From: Planctomycetota bacterium
Lineage (GTDB): Bacteria > Planctomycetota > SZUA-567 > H5-PLA8
Reading direction: 5' to 3'
Assembly: GCA_027493525.1 (NCBI GenBank)
Contig: JAOSKN010000003.1
Location: 868,001-932,000 of the forward strand
DNA length: 64,000 nucleotides
The notes under the pieces were generated by a model. It worked only from the letters and a program-made list of their open reading frames with translations, did no database searches and was not told where the DNA came from. The first letter of the stretch is position 1. The number at the start of each line of letters is the position of its first letter. Positions 34,503 to 43,653 of the stretch are shown here, in pieces. Position numbers and translations under genes: made by a program.

Positions 34503-35711
34503 ATGTCAACCGGACGGGGTGTATACGCCAGCTTCGACCGCGTCCCCGCGCCCAAGGGGGCCGCCGTACATATACAAGCCTTCGCACAGGCCCTTGCGCA
34601 AAGCTTCGGCCCGCTCGACCTCGTCACCCTCGCGGCGCCGCCCGCCGGGGAAGCGCCGCCCGCCGGCGTGGGTCCGGCGCGGGAACTCTGGCCGGGCGTG
34701 ACCCAGCATCCCATCCATGTCCATGGCTCCGATGCGATCGCGCGCGCGCTCTCGTTCCGCGCCTTCCTGGGCGATTGGTGGGGCGCGCGCCGCGCGCGCT
34801 TCGCGCACGTTCGCTCGATCTTCGAAGGCTATCCGCTGGCGCGGCGTAAGGGGCAGGCCTGCGAGAAGCTCATCTACGAGGTCAACGGGCTGCCCTCGAT
34901 CGAGCTGAAGTACCACCATCCGGGCGTCGCCGACGATACCGAGCTGACCCGCAAACTCCTCGCACAGGAACAAGCATGCCTCGACGCGGCCGACCTGCTC
35001 GTCACTCCCAGCGCCGTGACGGCCGCGCACCTGCGCGCCGCGCGCGGCGTGGACGCCAAGAAGCTCAGGGTGATTCCCAATGGCGTGGATCTGGAGGTCT
35101 TCCCGCACCGCCCGCCGCCGCCGCGCACGGGCGAACTGCGCGTGCTCTACAGCGGCACGCTGGCGGCCTGGCAAGGCGCGCGAGTGGCCGTGGAGGCCCT
35201 GGCGTTGTTGCGCCGCGACGTGCCCGCGCGGCTTACGCTCGTCGGGCATGCCGGTACGCGGCAGCGCAAGAACGTCCTGGAGCGCGTGCACGAGCTGAAG
35301 CTCGCGGCGTTCGTGGAACTGCGCGAACCCGTCGCGCAGGCGGACCTCGCCGCGCTGCACCATGAGCACGACGCCGCGCTGGCCCCTTTGATGCCGAACG
35401 ACCGCAACCTCGTCCAGGGCTGCTGCCCGCTGAAGGTGCTCGAGGCCATGGCCGCCGGCGCCCCGCTGGTCGCCAGCGAGATGCCGGTCGTGACGGATCT
35501 GGCGCGCCCCGGGGAGCACTTTCTCGCCGCCAAACCGGGCAACACCAAGCAGATCAAGGACGCGCTGCTGCGCCTCCACGCCGATGCGGCGCTCGCCGCG
35601 CGCCTCTCCTCCGCCGCCCGCGCCCACGTCGCTGCGAACTTCACCTGGCGGCGCGCGCAGGAAAGCCTGGTTGAAGCGTACCGGGAGGCGCTCGGGCTGG
35701 GGCCTGGTTGA
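34503..35711 (+). CDS. GT4-family glycosyltransferase
   Basis: A 402-residue GT-B enzyme. The N-terminal domain begins MSTGRGVYASFDRVPAPKGAAVH and includes LIYEVNGLPSIELKYHHP. The linker VRVIPNGVDLEVF-like segment (LRVIPNGVDLEVFPH) and LYSGTLAAWQGARVAVEAL, VGHAGTRQRKNVLE and the donor-binding CCPLKVLEAMAAGAPLVASEMPVV are typical of family GT4, which uses nucleotide sugars with retention. The E-x7-E motif lies in this segment. It probably builds a polysaccharide or glycolipid. The gene is monocistronic on the + strand, divergent from the membrane-protein gene 60 bp away. Acceptor and sugar are unknown. Confidence 0.85.
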   Translation: MSTGRGVYASFDRVPAPKGAAVHIQAFAQALAQSFGPLDLVTLAAPPAGEAPPAGVGPARELWPGVTQHPIHVHGSDAIARALSFRAFLGDWWGARRARFAHVRSIFEGYPLARRKGQACEKLIYEVNGLPSIELKYHHPGVADDTELTRKLLAQEQACLDAADLLVTPSAVTAAHLRAARGVDAKKLRVIPNGVDLEVFPHRPPPPRTGELRVLYSGTLAAWQGARVAVEALALLRRDVPARLTLVGHAGTRQRKNVLERVHELKLAAFVELREPVAQADLAALHHEHDAALAPLMPNDRNLVQGCCPLKVLEAMAAGAPLVASEMPVVTDLARPGEHFLAAKPGNTKQIKDALLRLHADAALAARLSSAARAHVAANFTWRRAQESLVEAYREALGLGPG

Positions 35712-35852
35712 GCCTTGCGGGCCGATTCACGAAGGCTGCAGCAGCGGCGCGCCTCAAGCCCAACCCGACTCGGCTCGGTACGGGGCGGCCGCGACGGCCC
35801 ATGCCGTGGAATTCCGCGATCCGTAAGCGCGCACACCGGGTATCATGCGCAA

Positions 35853-36143
35853 ATGGGCCCGGACGAACATATCTGCCTCTGCTTCCGCGTCTCCCGGCGC
35901 AAGTTGGTCAACTACTGCCGGATCGAGAAGCCGAAAGTCGCCAGCCAGCTCTCGCAGTGCCACGGCGCGGGGACGGGCTGCGGCTGGTGCGTCCCGTTCC
36001 TCAAAATGATCTTCGAGCAGTGGCAGAAAGGAGAAGCAGACCCGGACCTGCCCTTCTCGATGGACGACTACGCCCGCAGGCGGGAATGGTACAAGGACAA
36101 GGGGGAACGCACGATGCCGGAGGAAGACCGCAACGCGAAATAA
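35853..36143 (+). CDS. BFD-like [2Fe-2S]-binding protein
   Basis: A 96-residue protein starting MGPDEHICLCFRVSRRKLV. Four cysteines have the bacterioferritin-associated-ferredoxin spacing C-x-C-x32-C-x2-C (Cys 8, 10, 43, 46; the latter in GTGCGWC). The BFD domain folds around one [2Fe-2S] cluster and helps release iron from bacterioferritin or supports other oxidoreductases. Extra Cys 22 and 36 are present. The last about 40 residues are charged and form an extension. It lies between two GT4 genes but shares no obvious operon. In-frame sequence before the ATG shows no family similarity, so ATG 35853 was chosen. Confidence 0.78.
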   Translation: MGPDEHICLCFRVSRRKLVNYCRIEKPKVASQLSQCHGAGTGCGWCVPFLKMIFEQWQKGEADPDLPFSMDDYARRREWYKDKGERTMPEEDRNAK

Positions 36144-36165
36144 CCCCTTCGTTGCAGCATGATTT

Positions 36166-37383
36166 TCAAGAGTCGCGCTGATTCCCTCTCACGTCCCAAG
36201 CTTCGGATCGCTGCCGCCCCTTTCCGAGCACCCGCCTCAAGGCCTGCGCCTCCGAAGCTCCGTCAAAACGCTCCACGATCGTCTTGCGCCCGGCTTCGGC
36301 CAGTCCGCGCCTCCGGGCTTCCGGCAGCGCCAAGGCTTCCAGGATCGCCTCGCCCAGCCGGTGCAACTGCGTGCGCGGAAGCACGACGCCGTTGAGGCCG
36401 TGTTCCAGAACCTCCGGAATCCCGCCTCCGTCGCTGCCGAGACAGAGCACGCCGCAGCTCAGGGCTTCCAGCAGCGCGTTGGGCAGCCCGTCCCAGAGCG
36501 AGGGCATCAGGAACAGGTCGGCGAGGCGCAGGTGGCGCGCGACGGCGGCGGGGTCGTCGAGGTGCCCGGTGACGAGCACGCGCGCGGCGTCTTCAGGAAA
36601 CTGCGCGGCGTAGTGCGCCAGTTGGGCCTGCTCACGCGGGCGCACCTCCCCCACCACCAGCAGGCACGCGGGGCGCGCGCGGCGCACGGCCGTGAGCGCC
36701 TCCTGCATGAAGGGAAAGCCCTTCTTGTGCCGCAGTTCGCCGCTGAAGGCGAGCACGGCCTCGCCCTCGGCGATGCCCAGCCTCCGGCGCAGTTCGGCAT
36801 CCGGCGGCCCAGGCGAAAAGAGCCCCGTATCGACGGCGTTCGGCGTGACGACGACGCCGCCGTCGCGCCCCAGAAGCACGTCGATTTTGCGCGCCAAGTC
36901 GGCGCTGACGGAGGTGATCGCGGAGGCGCGCTGAAGGGTCCAGAGCAGCCGCGCGAAGTCGCCCGGCGGAAACATCATCTGATCCACGTCATTCCCACGC
37001 GCGCTGACGATGGACCGGACCCCGAATCGCGAGCCGAAAAAAGCCGCCATGAAGCCCGCCGGATAGAGCCCGTGCCCCCACAGCGCGTCGAAGGGCGCCT
37101 GCCCGTGGAGCCACTCCATCACATTTCCGGTGTGCTGAAGCGAAAGGTCCCAGTTGTGAAAGAGCCCGACGCGATGGAGCGCGACGCCGCGCGCGGCCGC
37201 CGCGACCTCTCCGGCGTCCAACCGTTCGACCTCGCCCGGCGGGAGGGACTTCGTCCACGCCACCACCTCGACGGCGTGCCCGAGCCGCCGGCAGGCCGCG
37301 GCGATGCGCGCGCCGCTGGTCGCCATGCCGCCGATGTCGGGCGGGAAGCGCTGGACGAGCATCAACAGGCGGGGCTTGGGCAT
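36166..37383 (-). CDS. GT4-family glycosyltransferase
   Basis: A 405-residue GT-B glycosyltransferase. MPKPRLLMLVQRFPPDIGGMATSG is the usual acceptor-domain start, with ISVSADLARK-type and VVVTPNAVDTGLFSP in the middle. The donor site includes FSGELRHKKGFPFMQEAL, LLVVGEVRP, LVTGHLDDP and MPSLWDGLPNALLEALSCGVLCLGSDGGGIPEV, the E-x7-E segment of GT4. The C-terminal tail after VLGKGRQRSE is short. It converges with the BFD-like gene, 22 bp away. It is likely a polysaccharide or LPS transferase. The sugar is not predictable. Confidence 0.87.
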   Translation of the reverse strand: MPKPRLLMLVQRFPPDIGGMATSGARIAAACRRLGHAVEVVAWTKSLPPGEVERLDAGEVAAAARGVALHRVGLFHNWDLSLQHTGNVMEWLHGQAPFDALWGHGLYPAGFMAAFFGSRFGVRSIVSARGNDVDQMMFPPGDFARLLWTLQRASAITSVSADLARKIDVLLGRDGGVVVTPNAVDTGLFSPGPPDAELRRRLGIAEGEAVLAFSGELRHKKGFPFMQEALTAVRRARPACLLVVGEVRPREQAQLAHYAAQFPEDAARVLVTGHLDDPAAVARHLRLADLFLMPSLWDGLPNALLEALSCGVLCLGSDGGGIPEVLEHGLNGVVLPRTQLHRLGEAILEALALPEARRRGLAEAGRKTIVERFDGASEAQALRRVLGKGRQRSEAWDVRGNQRDS

Positions 37384-37523
37384 GGCGGGAGTATACCCGT
37401 GCGCCGCTTCAGCGCCGCGTTATCCGGCGCGATTCGCGCCTTTAGCCAGGATTCGGCATAGACCTTTCTGGCGGCGCGATTATGGTCAAGTTCCAAATCG
37501 ATTCCCACTTCCATGGAGTACGT

Positions 37524-38786
37524 ATGACGACGAACCGACTGGACCTGCGCTTGGCTCTGCCTTTGTGGGCCGTGCTCCTCGCCGGATGCGGCGGCGGCGA
37601 CAAGGCGCCCGCACCCGCGCCGAACGCGCCCGCCCCCGAGGCCAAGGCGCTCCCGGAAGGGAAAGAGCTCGCCTCGGAGCAACAGCAGGCCATTGAAGCT
37701 TTTGCGCGCCAGGTCGAAGCGACGCTGGGCCAGGGCGACCCGGTCTACATGATCCAGCACATGGACCTCAACGCATTCATCGACAAGGCCACGGAGGGCT
37801 TGGGTCTGAACGCGAGCGATCTGGCGAATGTCAAGATGGGTCTGCGCTCCAGCCTGAACCTCCCCCAGCGCTTCGCCGAAGAAGTCAAGCGCGGCGGCAC
37901 GTTCAAACTGCTGCGAGTGCGCGAGGTGAACGGCCACCCCACCGCGCTTTACCGGCTCGTCTCCAACGGCGGGCTCAATTACATCGAGCTGTACCTCAAG
38001 CCGGCCGCGGAGGGGCAATACCAGATCTACGACTGCTACCCCTACATCGCGGGCGAGATGATGACCGAGACGTGCCACCGCATGATGCTTCAGGCTGTGG
38101 CGCAGAACCAGCAAAGCCTCCTCGGCAAGCTGATGCAGAAAGACTCGGACTTCGTTGCCGCGCTGCCCACCATCCAGAAACTGCAGGCGGCCCTGGGCAG
38201 CCAGCAGTTCGCCCAGGCGCTTCAGCACTACCAGCAGTTGCCGGACTCGCTCAAACGGGAGAAGGCGTATCTGTTGATGCGCATCACCGCGGCGATGAAC
38301 ACGAACGACAAGGAATACCTCGCCGCGATGCAGGACTTCCGAAAGTTCCACCCAAACGACCCCGCCGCCGACCTGGCGGCCTCGGACGGCCTGATCCTGA
38401 CCCAGAAGTGGGATGCGGCCCTGGCCGCCATGGACCGGCTCGAAAAGAGCGTGCAGGGCGACGCCTACCTCACGTTCCTGAAGGCCAACATCAACATGCT
38501 GGCCGAACGCTTCGAGAAGGCGCGGGAACTGGCGCAGAAGGCCGTGGAAGCCGAGCCGCTCTTGATCGAGCCGCACTGGACCATGGTCACCATCGGCCTG
38601 AACTCGAAGAACCATGCCGAGGTCGCCGAGTGGCTCACCCGGATCCGCGACAAGTTTCAGATGACGTTCAAGGACCTGAACTCCGTCGCGGAGTACGCGA
38701 GCTTCATGAAGTCCGAGGAAGGCAAGAAGTGGATGGCGAGCCAGCCGCCCGGTGTGATCGAGGCGCCCGCCCCCGAGGGCGAGTAG
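37524..38786 (+). CDS. TPR-containing lipoprotein
   Basis: A 420-residue lipoprotein starting MTTNRLDLRLALPLWAVLLAGCGGG (lipobox LAGC, Cys about 24). A Pro/Ala-rich linker (to about 45) is followed by an alpha/beta domain (QQAIEAFARQVEATL, LNLPQRFAEEVKRG, TALYRLVSNGGLNYIELYL) and then helical repeats of TPR type from about 215: QKLQAALGSQQFAQALQHYQQL, AYLLMRITAAMNT, ALAAMDRLEKSVQGDAYLTFLKA. It is exported and lipid-anchored and may be a scaffold. The ATG at 37524 follows GGAG (ATGGAGTACGT). The upstream in-frame codons were excluded. It converges on the CBS gene. Function is unknown. Confidence 0.75.
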   Translation: MTTNRLDLRLALPLWAVLLAGCGGGDKAPAPAPNAPAPEAKALPEGKELASEQQQAIEAFARQVEATLGQGDPVYMIQHMDLNAFIDKATEGLGLNASDLANVKMGLRSSLNLPQRFAEEVKRGGTFKLLRVREVNGHPTALYRLVSNGGLNYIELYLKPAAEGQYQIYDCYPYIAGEMMTETCHRMMLQAVAQNQQSLLGKLMQKDSDFVAALPTIQKLQAALGSQQFAQALQHYQQLPDSLKREKAYLLMRITAAMNTNDKEYLAAMQDFRKFHPNDPAADLAASDGLILTQKWDAALAAMDRLEKSVQGDAYLTFLKANINMLAERFEKARELAQKAVEAEPLLIEPHWTMVTIGLNSKNHAEVAEWLTRIRDKFQMTFKDLNSVAEYASFMKSEEGKKWMASQPPGVIEAPAPEGE

Positions 38787-38795
38787 GCGCGCGCC

Positions 38796-39332
38796 TCAGC
38801 CGCCTTCGCGGCTGCTGGGCATCTGCGGGGAGGGCGGCAGGTTAATGACGTCCTCGGGGAAGTGCTCGCAGAGGAAGTGCAGGATATTCCGCACGCTGAT
38901 CATGCCCCATGGCTCGCCCTTGCGCTTCACGATGGGGATGTGCCGGTAACCGTGGGTCATCATCATGTTCAGCGCGTAGCCGACCAAGTCGCGTGGGGTG
39001 AGCGTCTCGGGGTTGGCGGTCATCACCTCCCCGATCTTCCGCTCCCGCCAGTTCCAGCCCCGGCCCGCGACGCGGTTCAGCAAGTCGCGTTCGGTGAAAA
39101 TCCCGATCAGCTTCCCGCTCTCGGGGTCGGTGATGAGCACCGCGCCCATGCGGGCCTCGCGCATCGTTTCGACGACCTGCTGGATGCAGGTATCGGGCGC
39201 GAAACAGGTTGCGTTGGAGCATTCCACGTGACTGAGCGGCTCGCGCAGGACTTCGTCCGTGAGCTGCCGCTTCACGAGGGACGTGGTGTCCTTGTACATC
39301 TGCTCGTCTTCTTCGCGCTCGATCAGGCCCAT
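38796..39332 (-). CDS. CBS-domain pair protein
   Basis: A 178-residue protein made mostly of two CBS motifs: CIQQVVETMREARMGAVLIT through GIFTERDLLNRV, and GEVMTANPETLTPRDLVGYALNMMM through GMISVRNILHFL. Such Bateman modules bind adenine nucleotides (AMP, ATP, SAM) and sense energy status. The N-terminal 40 residues (DTTSLVKRQLTDEVLREPLS) are a short helical extension. ATG 39332 was chosen because it is preceded by GAGG and the sequence above lacks similarity. It lies downstream of korAB with a 120-bp gap on the same strand, so it may regulate or report on that oxidoreductase. Confidence 0.85.
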   Translation of the reverse strand: MGLIEREEDEQMYKDTTSLVKRQLTDEVLREPLSHVECSNATCFAPDTCIQQVVETMREARMGAVLITDPESGKLIGIFTERDLLNRVAGRGWNWRERKIGEVMTANPETLTPRDLVGYALNMMMTHGYRHIPIVKRKGEPWGMISVRNILHFLCEHFPEDVINLPPSPQMPSSREGG

Positions 39333-39452
39333 GGGCGATCCTCGACTCGTCCGGTTTGGGTAGGCGGGCGGCAAATCCCTGCTTAGTCATGTTACAACCG
39401 GCGGGCGCGCGGCGCGACCGGTTTTGGCCGAATTCCCATGGATGCGGCGCGG

Positions 39453-40481
39453 CTACTTGATCGTCCAGGTCTCCTTGCCCCGGATCAGGTCCAGCAGGTC
39501 GCCTTCGCCGTAGCGCTCCTTGGCGTTCTGGACCTGTTCGTGCGCGCGCCGTTCGAAGGACGGCCGGGTGACGTCGCGGAAGATGCCCATCACCGTGGGA
39601 TGGTCCAGGCGCGAGAGCATGTAGGCCAGCGTCTGGTCTTCCGCGCGCTGGTCGTGGACGAGCAGATCCTTTTCGGTGACCCCGTCTTGTCCCAGTTCGA
39701 CGGATTCCACGGAGAGGCCCTTGAGGCGCAGGCCCTTCTTGCGGCCCTTGCCGAAGATCATCGGCTTCCCGTCTTCCAGCAGCACGTTCTCGTCGTCGCG
39801 GATCGAGCGCTCGGTCACATCCTTGAAAGCGCCGTCGTTGAAGATGACGCAGTTCTGGAGAATCTCGATGAACGCGACGCCTTTGTGCTCGGCGGCGCGG
39901 TTCAGGACCGACTGGAGGTGCGGGAGGTAGATGTCCGCGGTCCGCGCCACGAAGGTCGCTTCGGAGGCCAGCGCGAAGGAGACGGGATTGACCGGCTGGT
40001 CCACCGAGCCGAAGGGCGTGGACTTGGTGACCTTGCCGTACTCGGAGGTTGGCGAGTACTGCCCCTTGGTCAGCCCGTAGATCCGGTTGTTGAACATCAG
40101 GATCTTGATGTCGAGGTTGCGGCGCAAGGCGTGCATCAGGTGGTTGCCGCCGATGGACATGCCGTCGCCGTCGCCGGTGATGACCCAGACCTGCAACTCG
40201 GGATTGGCCAACTTGACGCCCGTCGCGACGGCCGGCGCGCGCCCGTGGATGGTATGAAAGCCGTAGGTGTTCACGTAGTACGGGAAGCGGCTGGAACAGC
40301 CGATACCCGAGACCATCACGAAGTTCTCGCGGGGAATGCCCAGGCCGGCGAAGACCTGCAGCGCGCCGGTCAGGATCGCGTAGTCGCCGCAGCCCGGGCA
40401 CCAACGCACTTCCTGGTTGGACTGGAAGTCCGCCTTGGTGAACTTCTGCTTTTCAGCCTTCGATGCGGTGATGGCGGGCAT
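39453..40481 (-). CDS. korB: 2-oxoacid:ferredoxin oxidoreductase, beta subunit
   Basis: A 342-residue TPP-dependent subunit. Signatures are WCPGCGDYAILTGAL, the TPP/metal motif ITGDGDGMSIGGNHLMHALRRN (GDG-x-NN type), ILMFNNRIYGLTKGQYSPTS and GVAFIEILQNCVIFNDGAF. This fits the KorB/OforB group that oxidises 2-oxoglutarate or pyruvate to an acyl-CoA with reduction of ferredoxin. The start is 6 bp after the alpha-subunit stop. It acts in the cytosol with the alpha-gamma fusion partner. Whether the substrate is 2-oxoglutarate or pyruvate cannot be settled. The KOR-type two-gene layout favours 2-oxoglutarate. Confidence 0.92.
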   Translation of the reverse strand: MPAITASKAEKQKFTKADFQSNQEVRWCPGCGDYAILTGALQVFAGLGIPRENFVMVSGIGCSSRFPYYVNTYGFHTIHGRAPAVATGVKLANPELQVWVITGDGDGMSIGGNHLMHALRRNLDIKILMFNNRIYGLTKGQYSPTSEYGKVTKSTPFGSVDQPVNPVSFALASEATFVARTADIYLPHLQSVLNRAAEHKGVAFIEILQNCVIFNDGAFKDVTERSIRDDENVLLEDGKPMIFGKGRKKGLRLKGLSVESVELGQDGVTEKDLLVHDQRAEDQTLAYMLSRLDHPTVMGIFRDVTRPSFERRAHEQVQNAKERYGEGDLLDLIRGKETWTIK

Positions 40482-40487
40482 GCGGGC

Positions 40488-42425
40488 TTATCCTTCCGAG
40501 TAGTTCGAGGTCGTCAAAAACGGGCGATCGCTGCCGGGCTGGCGGACGGGACGACCTTCCATCACGGCTTCGATTCCTTCCAGCACTTCACGCCCCGTGA
40601 ACGGCGAGCCCTGCATCTTGTTCAGGGGGATCACGTCCACCAGGAACCGGCCGCGCAGCAAGTGCGAGAGCTGGCCCAGGTTGATCTCCGGGCAGATGAC
40701 CTTCTTGTAGCGCTTGAGGACCTGCTCGGTGTTCCGGGGCAGCGGATTCAGGTAGCGCAGGTGCGCCTGCGCCACCTTGCGCCCGGCCTCCTGCACCCGG
40801 CGGCAGGCCGAACGGATCGCGCCGTAGGTGCTGCCCCAACCGATCACCAGCACCTCGGCGTCCTCGTCGCCCATGACTTCGAGCGGCGGGATGTCCTCGG
40901 CGATGCGCGCGACCTTGGCCGCGCGCAGCACGCACATCCGTTCGTGGTTATGCGGATCGTAGCTCACGTCGCCGGTCAGCTCTCGGCTCTCGAGCCCGCC
41001 GATGCGGTGCTCCAACCCCGGCGTGCCGGGCACGGCCCAAGGCCGCGAGAGCGTCTTCTCGTCGCGGGCGTAGGGCATGAACTCCTTGCCGTTGGCGTGC
41101 GCGAACTCGGTCTTCATCTCGGGCAGTTCGGACAGCTCCGGGATGCGCCAGGGCTCCGAGCCGTTCGCCAGGTAGCCGTCGGAAAGGAGGATCACGGGCG
41201 TCATGTGCCGTACCGCCAGCCGGCAGGCTTCGATGGCGAACAAGAAGTTCTCGGCGGGCGTGGCGGGGGCCAGGATCGCGACGGGGGACTCGCCGTGGCG
41301 CCCGTACATTGCGAAGAGCAGGTCGGCTTGTTCAGTCTTCGTCGGCAGCCCGGTGGACGGCCCGCCGCGCTGAACGTCGATCACGACCACCGGCAGTTCG
41401 GTCATGATCGCCAGGGACATGGCTTCCGACTTCAGCGCCAGGCCCGGGCCGGCGGTGCCGGCGACGGAGAGCGCTCCCGAGAAGGCCGCGCCCACCACGG
41501 CGGCCATCGCCGCGATCTCGTCCTCGGCCTGAAACGTGATCACTCCGAAATTCTTATGCTTGGCCAGTTCGTGCAGGATGTCGCTGGCCGGCGTGATCGG
41601 ATAAGCCCCGTAAAAGAGTTTGAGCCCGCTGCGCACCGAGGCGGCCACAAGCCCCGTCGCGAGGGCCTGGTTCCCCGAAATGTTGCGGTACAGGCCCGGC
41701 TTGGTCGGCGCCGCGGGGATCTCGTAGGCCACCGCCTGAAACGCGTCGGTCATGTCGCAGTAGTTGTAACCGGCCTTGAGCGCCGTCTGGCAGGCCTCGG
41801 CGATGCCGGGGGACTTCTTGAACTTGTCCTGGATCCAGCGCAGGCTCGGCCCCAGATCGCGGTTGAAGATCCAGTAAGCCATGCCCAGCGCGAAGAAGTT
41901 CTTGCAGCGCTCCTTTTCGCGCGCGCTGACGCTCTCCAGGCCCTGCAGCGAGCGCATCGTCATGTCCGTGATGGGCTCGGAGAAGAGTCGGTAATTCGAG
42001 AGGGAACTGTCCTCGAGCGGGTTGGTCGCGTAGCCCGCCTTGGCCATGTTGATCTTGTCGAATTTCTTCGTGTCCACGATCAGCACGCCGTTCTGAACCA
42101 AGTCGTTGACGTGGACCTTGAGCGCGGCGGGGTTGAAGGCCACGAGCACATCGGGCTGGTCGCCGGGCGTGTAAATGTCCGTCGCCGCGAACTGGATCTG
42201 GAACCCGCTGACCCCCGGCAACGTACCGGCGGGCGCGCGGATCTCGGCGGGGTAGTCCGGCAGCGTGGCCAGATCGTTCCCCGCGATCGCCGTCGTGTTG
42301 GTGAACTGGTCCCCCGTGATCTGCACCCCGTCGCCGCTATCCCCGGCGAAGCGGACCGTCACGTGCTCCAGCCGCTTGCGCTCCTGGACGCCTGGCGCGA
42401 GTGGTTTCTGCATTGAGGTGCTCAT
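40488..42425 (-). CDS. korA: 2-oxoacid:ferredoxin oxidoreductase, gamma-alpha fusion subunit
   Basis: A 645-residue subunit. The N-terminal gamma domain (about 15-205) contains VRFAGDSGDGVQITGDQF and LPDYPAEIRAPAGTLPGVSGFQI. The alpha domain begins near 220 with GNQALATGLVAASVRSGLKLFYGAYPITPASDIL, then FQAEDEIAAMAAVVGAAFSGALSVAGTAGPGLALKSEAM and VVVIDVQRGGPSTGLPTKTEQADLLFA, all strong KorA markers. The C-terminal VGWGSTYGAIRSA segment follows. It supplies the pyrimidine-binding half of the TPP site. ATG 42425 (MSTSMQKPL) was chosen; a second Met lies 4 codons later. The 422-bp region upstream is shared with a divergent SGNH gene. Confidence 0.92.
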   Translation of the reverse strand: MSTSMQKPLAPGVQERKRLEHVTVRFAGDSGDGVQITGDQFTNTTAIAGNDLATLPDYPAEIRAPAGTLPGVSGFQIQFAATDIYTPGDQPDVLVAFNPAALKVHVNDLVQNGVLIVDTKKFDKINMAKAGYATNPLEDSSLSNYRLFSEPITDMTMRSLQGLESVSAREKERCKNFFALGMAYWIFNRDLGPSLRWIQDKFKKSPGIAEACQTALKAGYNYCDMTDAFQAVAYEIPAAPTKPGLYRNISGNQALATGLVAASVRSGLKLFYGAYPITPASDILHELAKHKNFGVITFQAEDEIAAMAAVVGAAFSGALSVAGTAGPGLALKSEAMSLAIMTELPVVVIDVQRGGPSTGLPTKTEQADLLFAMYGRHGESPVAILAPATPAENFLFAIEACRLAVRHMTPVILLSDGYLANGSEPWRIPELSELPEMKTEFAHANGKEFMPYARDEKTLSRPWAVPGTPGLEHRIGGLESRELTGDVSYDPHNHERMCVLRAAKVARIAEDIPPLEVMGDEDAEVLVIGWGSTYGAIRSACRRVQEAGRKVAQAHLRYLNPLPRNTEQVLKRYKKVICPEINLGQLSHLLRGRFLVDVIPLNKMQGSPFTGREVLEGIEAVMEGRPVRQPGSDRPFLTTSNYSEG

Positions 42426-42847
42426 GGTGGGGTTCGGAGGCTCCACGTTAAGGAGAGGTGTCGGCGAATCCGCCGATGTTAGGGGCGGTTCTGAATGCAG
42501 CCTCGTCAAGAATTCTACATCCCTTGAAGTCTTTTAACCAGACCATATCAACTACTTAACGTGCCGGCCGCATGCGAAGGAAAGGTGTGAAGGCAAGCGC
42601 GCTCGCGATCCTCCGGGGCATAGGTATTAGGGGTGTTCGCCCATTTATCGAAGGCTTGCAAGCCACCTCGACCTTCTATTCCAATCGTCTAGTCCTGGAA
42701 ATTCTTGACCCATGCGTCAATTTTTTATCCCATGCTTTTTCACGAGTGTGCGAATTCCGAGACGCTCGGCTACTAAAAGAATCCGAACGCGAGGTGGGCC
42801 CTTTTGCTTCCGGAAAGAGTCGGCCGAGGGTATAAGCAAGCTATCCA
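42426..42847. other. Intergenic region between divergent korAB and SGNH genes
   Basis: This 422-bp gap separates the korA start (- strand) and the SGNH start (+ strand). It is less GC-rich than the genes. It contains no convincing frame or RNA. A TATAAG at about 42830-42835 lies only about 12 bases before the SGNH ATG; a poor -35 fit leaves it unassigned. Promoters for both genes are expected here. Confidence 0.4.
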
Positions 42848-43639
42848 ATGTCCGAAGCCAAGCCGCAGGTCATCCCGCAAGCATCCACCGACGCGCCGGC
42901 GCCCGCCGGTGATCCGCAAAGCGTCGAGATGGAGCACGAACTCAGCCCGCGCGGCATGCGCTGGTTGGTCAGCGTGACTTTGCTCCTCCTCTTCGCGGCG
43001 CTTGCGTCGGGCACCTGGTTCGTGCACCGCGACGCGCTGCGCTCGCGGAACCGCGTCGTCTGCATCGGGGACAGCCTGACCGTCTGCGGAGGCTGGGGCG
43101 GGCGTTACACCGACCATCTGGCGGACCTGCTGCCGGACGCCGAGTTCGTCAACAAAGGCGTCAACGGGGATACCCTCGCCGGCGGGCGCCGGCGCTTCCT
43201 GTCGGACGTCCTGGTCCTGGATCCGAAGGTCGTGGTCATCGAACTGGGCGCCAACGACTTCCATCAGCGAGAGCGGAGCATCGAGGAACTGCGGGCGGAC
43301 CTCGAGTTCATGCTGCTGGCGTGCAAAGACCGCGGGATCGAGACCGTGGTGGCCGGCGTCTTTGGGGAACATCTCGCGCCGGACGGACAGGCGGGCGGGA
43401 AGCGCTACAAGGAAGGCGACCCGGGATTCGGGGACGCGATCCTGCGCATGGAGCGCGAACTGAGCGCGAAGTATGGCGCATCGCACGTCGAGAACATCCA
43501 GTACGACCTGAACCAGCCCTACCACTGGAGCGACGGCCGGCATCCGAACGCCGCCGGCAACCTGCTGGTGGCCCAGCGCCTGAAGCCGGCCATCGAGGCG
43601 GCGCTCGCCCGCCACGCCGCTCAGGATCCCGCCCCGTAA
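42848..43639 (+). CDS. Membrane-anchored SGNH/GDSL hydrolase
   Basis: A 263-residue protein with a cytoplasmic N-terminal tail, one membrane helix at about 39-58 (WLVSVTLLLLFAALASGTWF), and an SGNH domain outside. Block I is VVCIGDSLTVCGGWGGRY, block II NKGVNGDTLAGG, block III ELGANDFHQ (GxND), block V DGRHPNAAGN. The pattern matches the arylesterase/lysophospholipase (TesA-like) branch. It probably hydrolyses an ester or acyl-sugar outside the inner membrane. The gene converges on a histidine kinase gene, 14 bp away. Its substrate is not known. Confidence 0.85.
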   Translation: MSEAKPQVIPQASTDAPAPAGDPQSVEMEHELSPRGMRWLVSVTLLLLFAALASGTWFVHRDALRSRNRVVCIGDSLTVCGGWGGRYTDHLADLLPDAEFVNKGVNGDTLAGGRRRFLSDVLVLDPKVVVIELGANDFHQRERSIEELRADLEFMLLACKDRGIETVVAGVFGEHLAPDGQAGGKRYKEGDPGFGDAILRMERELSAKYGASHVENIQYDLNQPYHWSDGRHPNAAGNLLVAQRLKPAIEAALARHAAQDPAP

Positions 43640-43653
43640 GCCGGCGGCCGCGT

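Noticed and set aside
39438..42416. A 992-codon open frame on the + strand
   Set aside because: Antisense of korA and korB, both clearly real. High GC makes such long shadows common here, as with 5003-7033 (antisense of the GT39 gene) and 43321-45180 (partly antisense of the histidine kinase).
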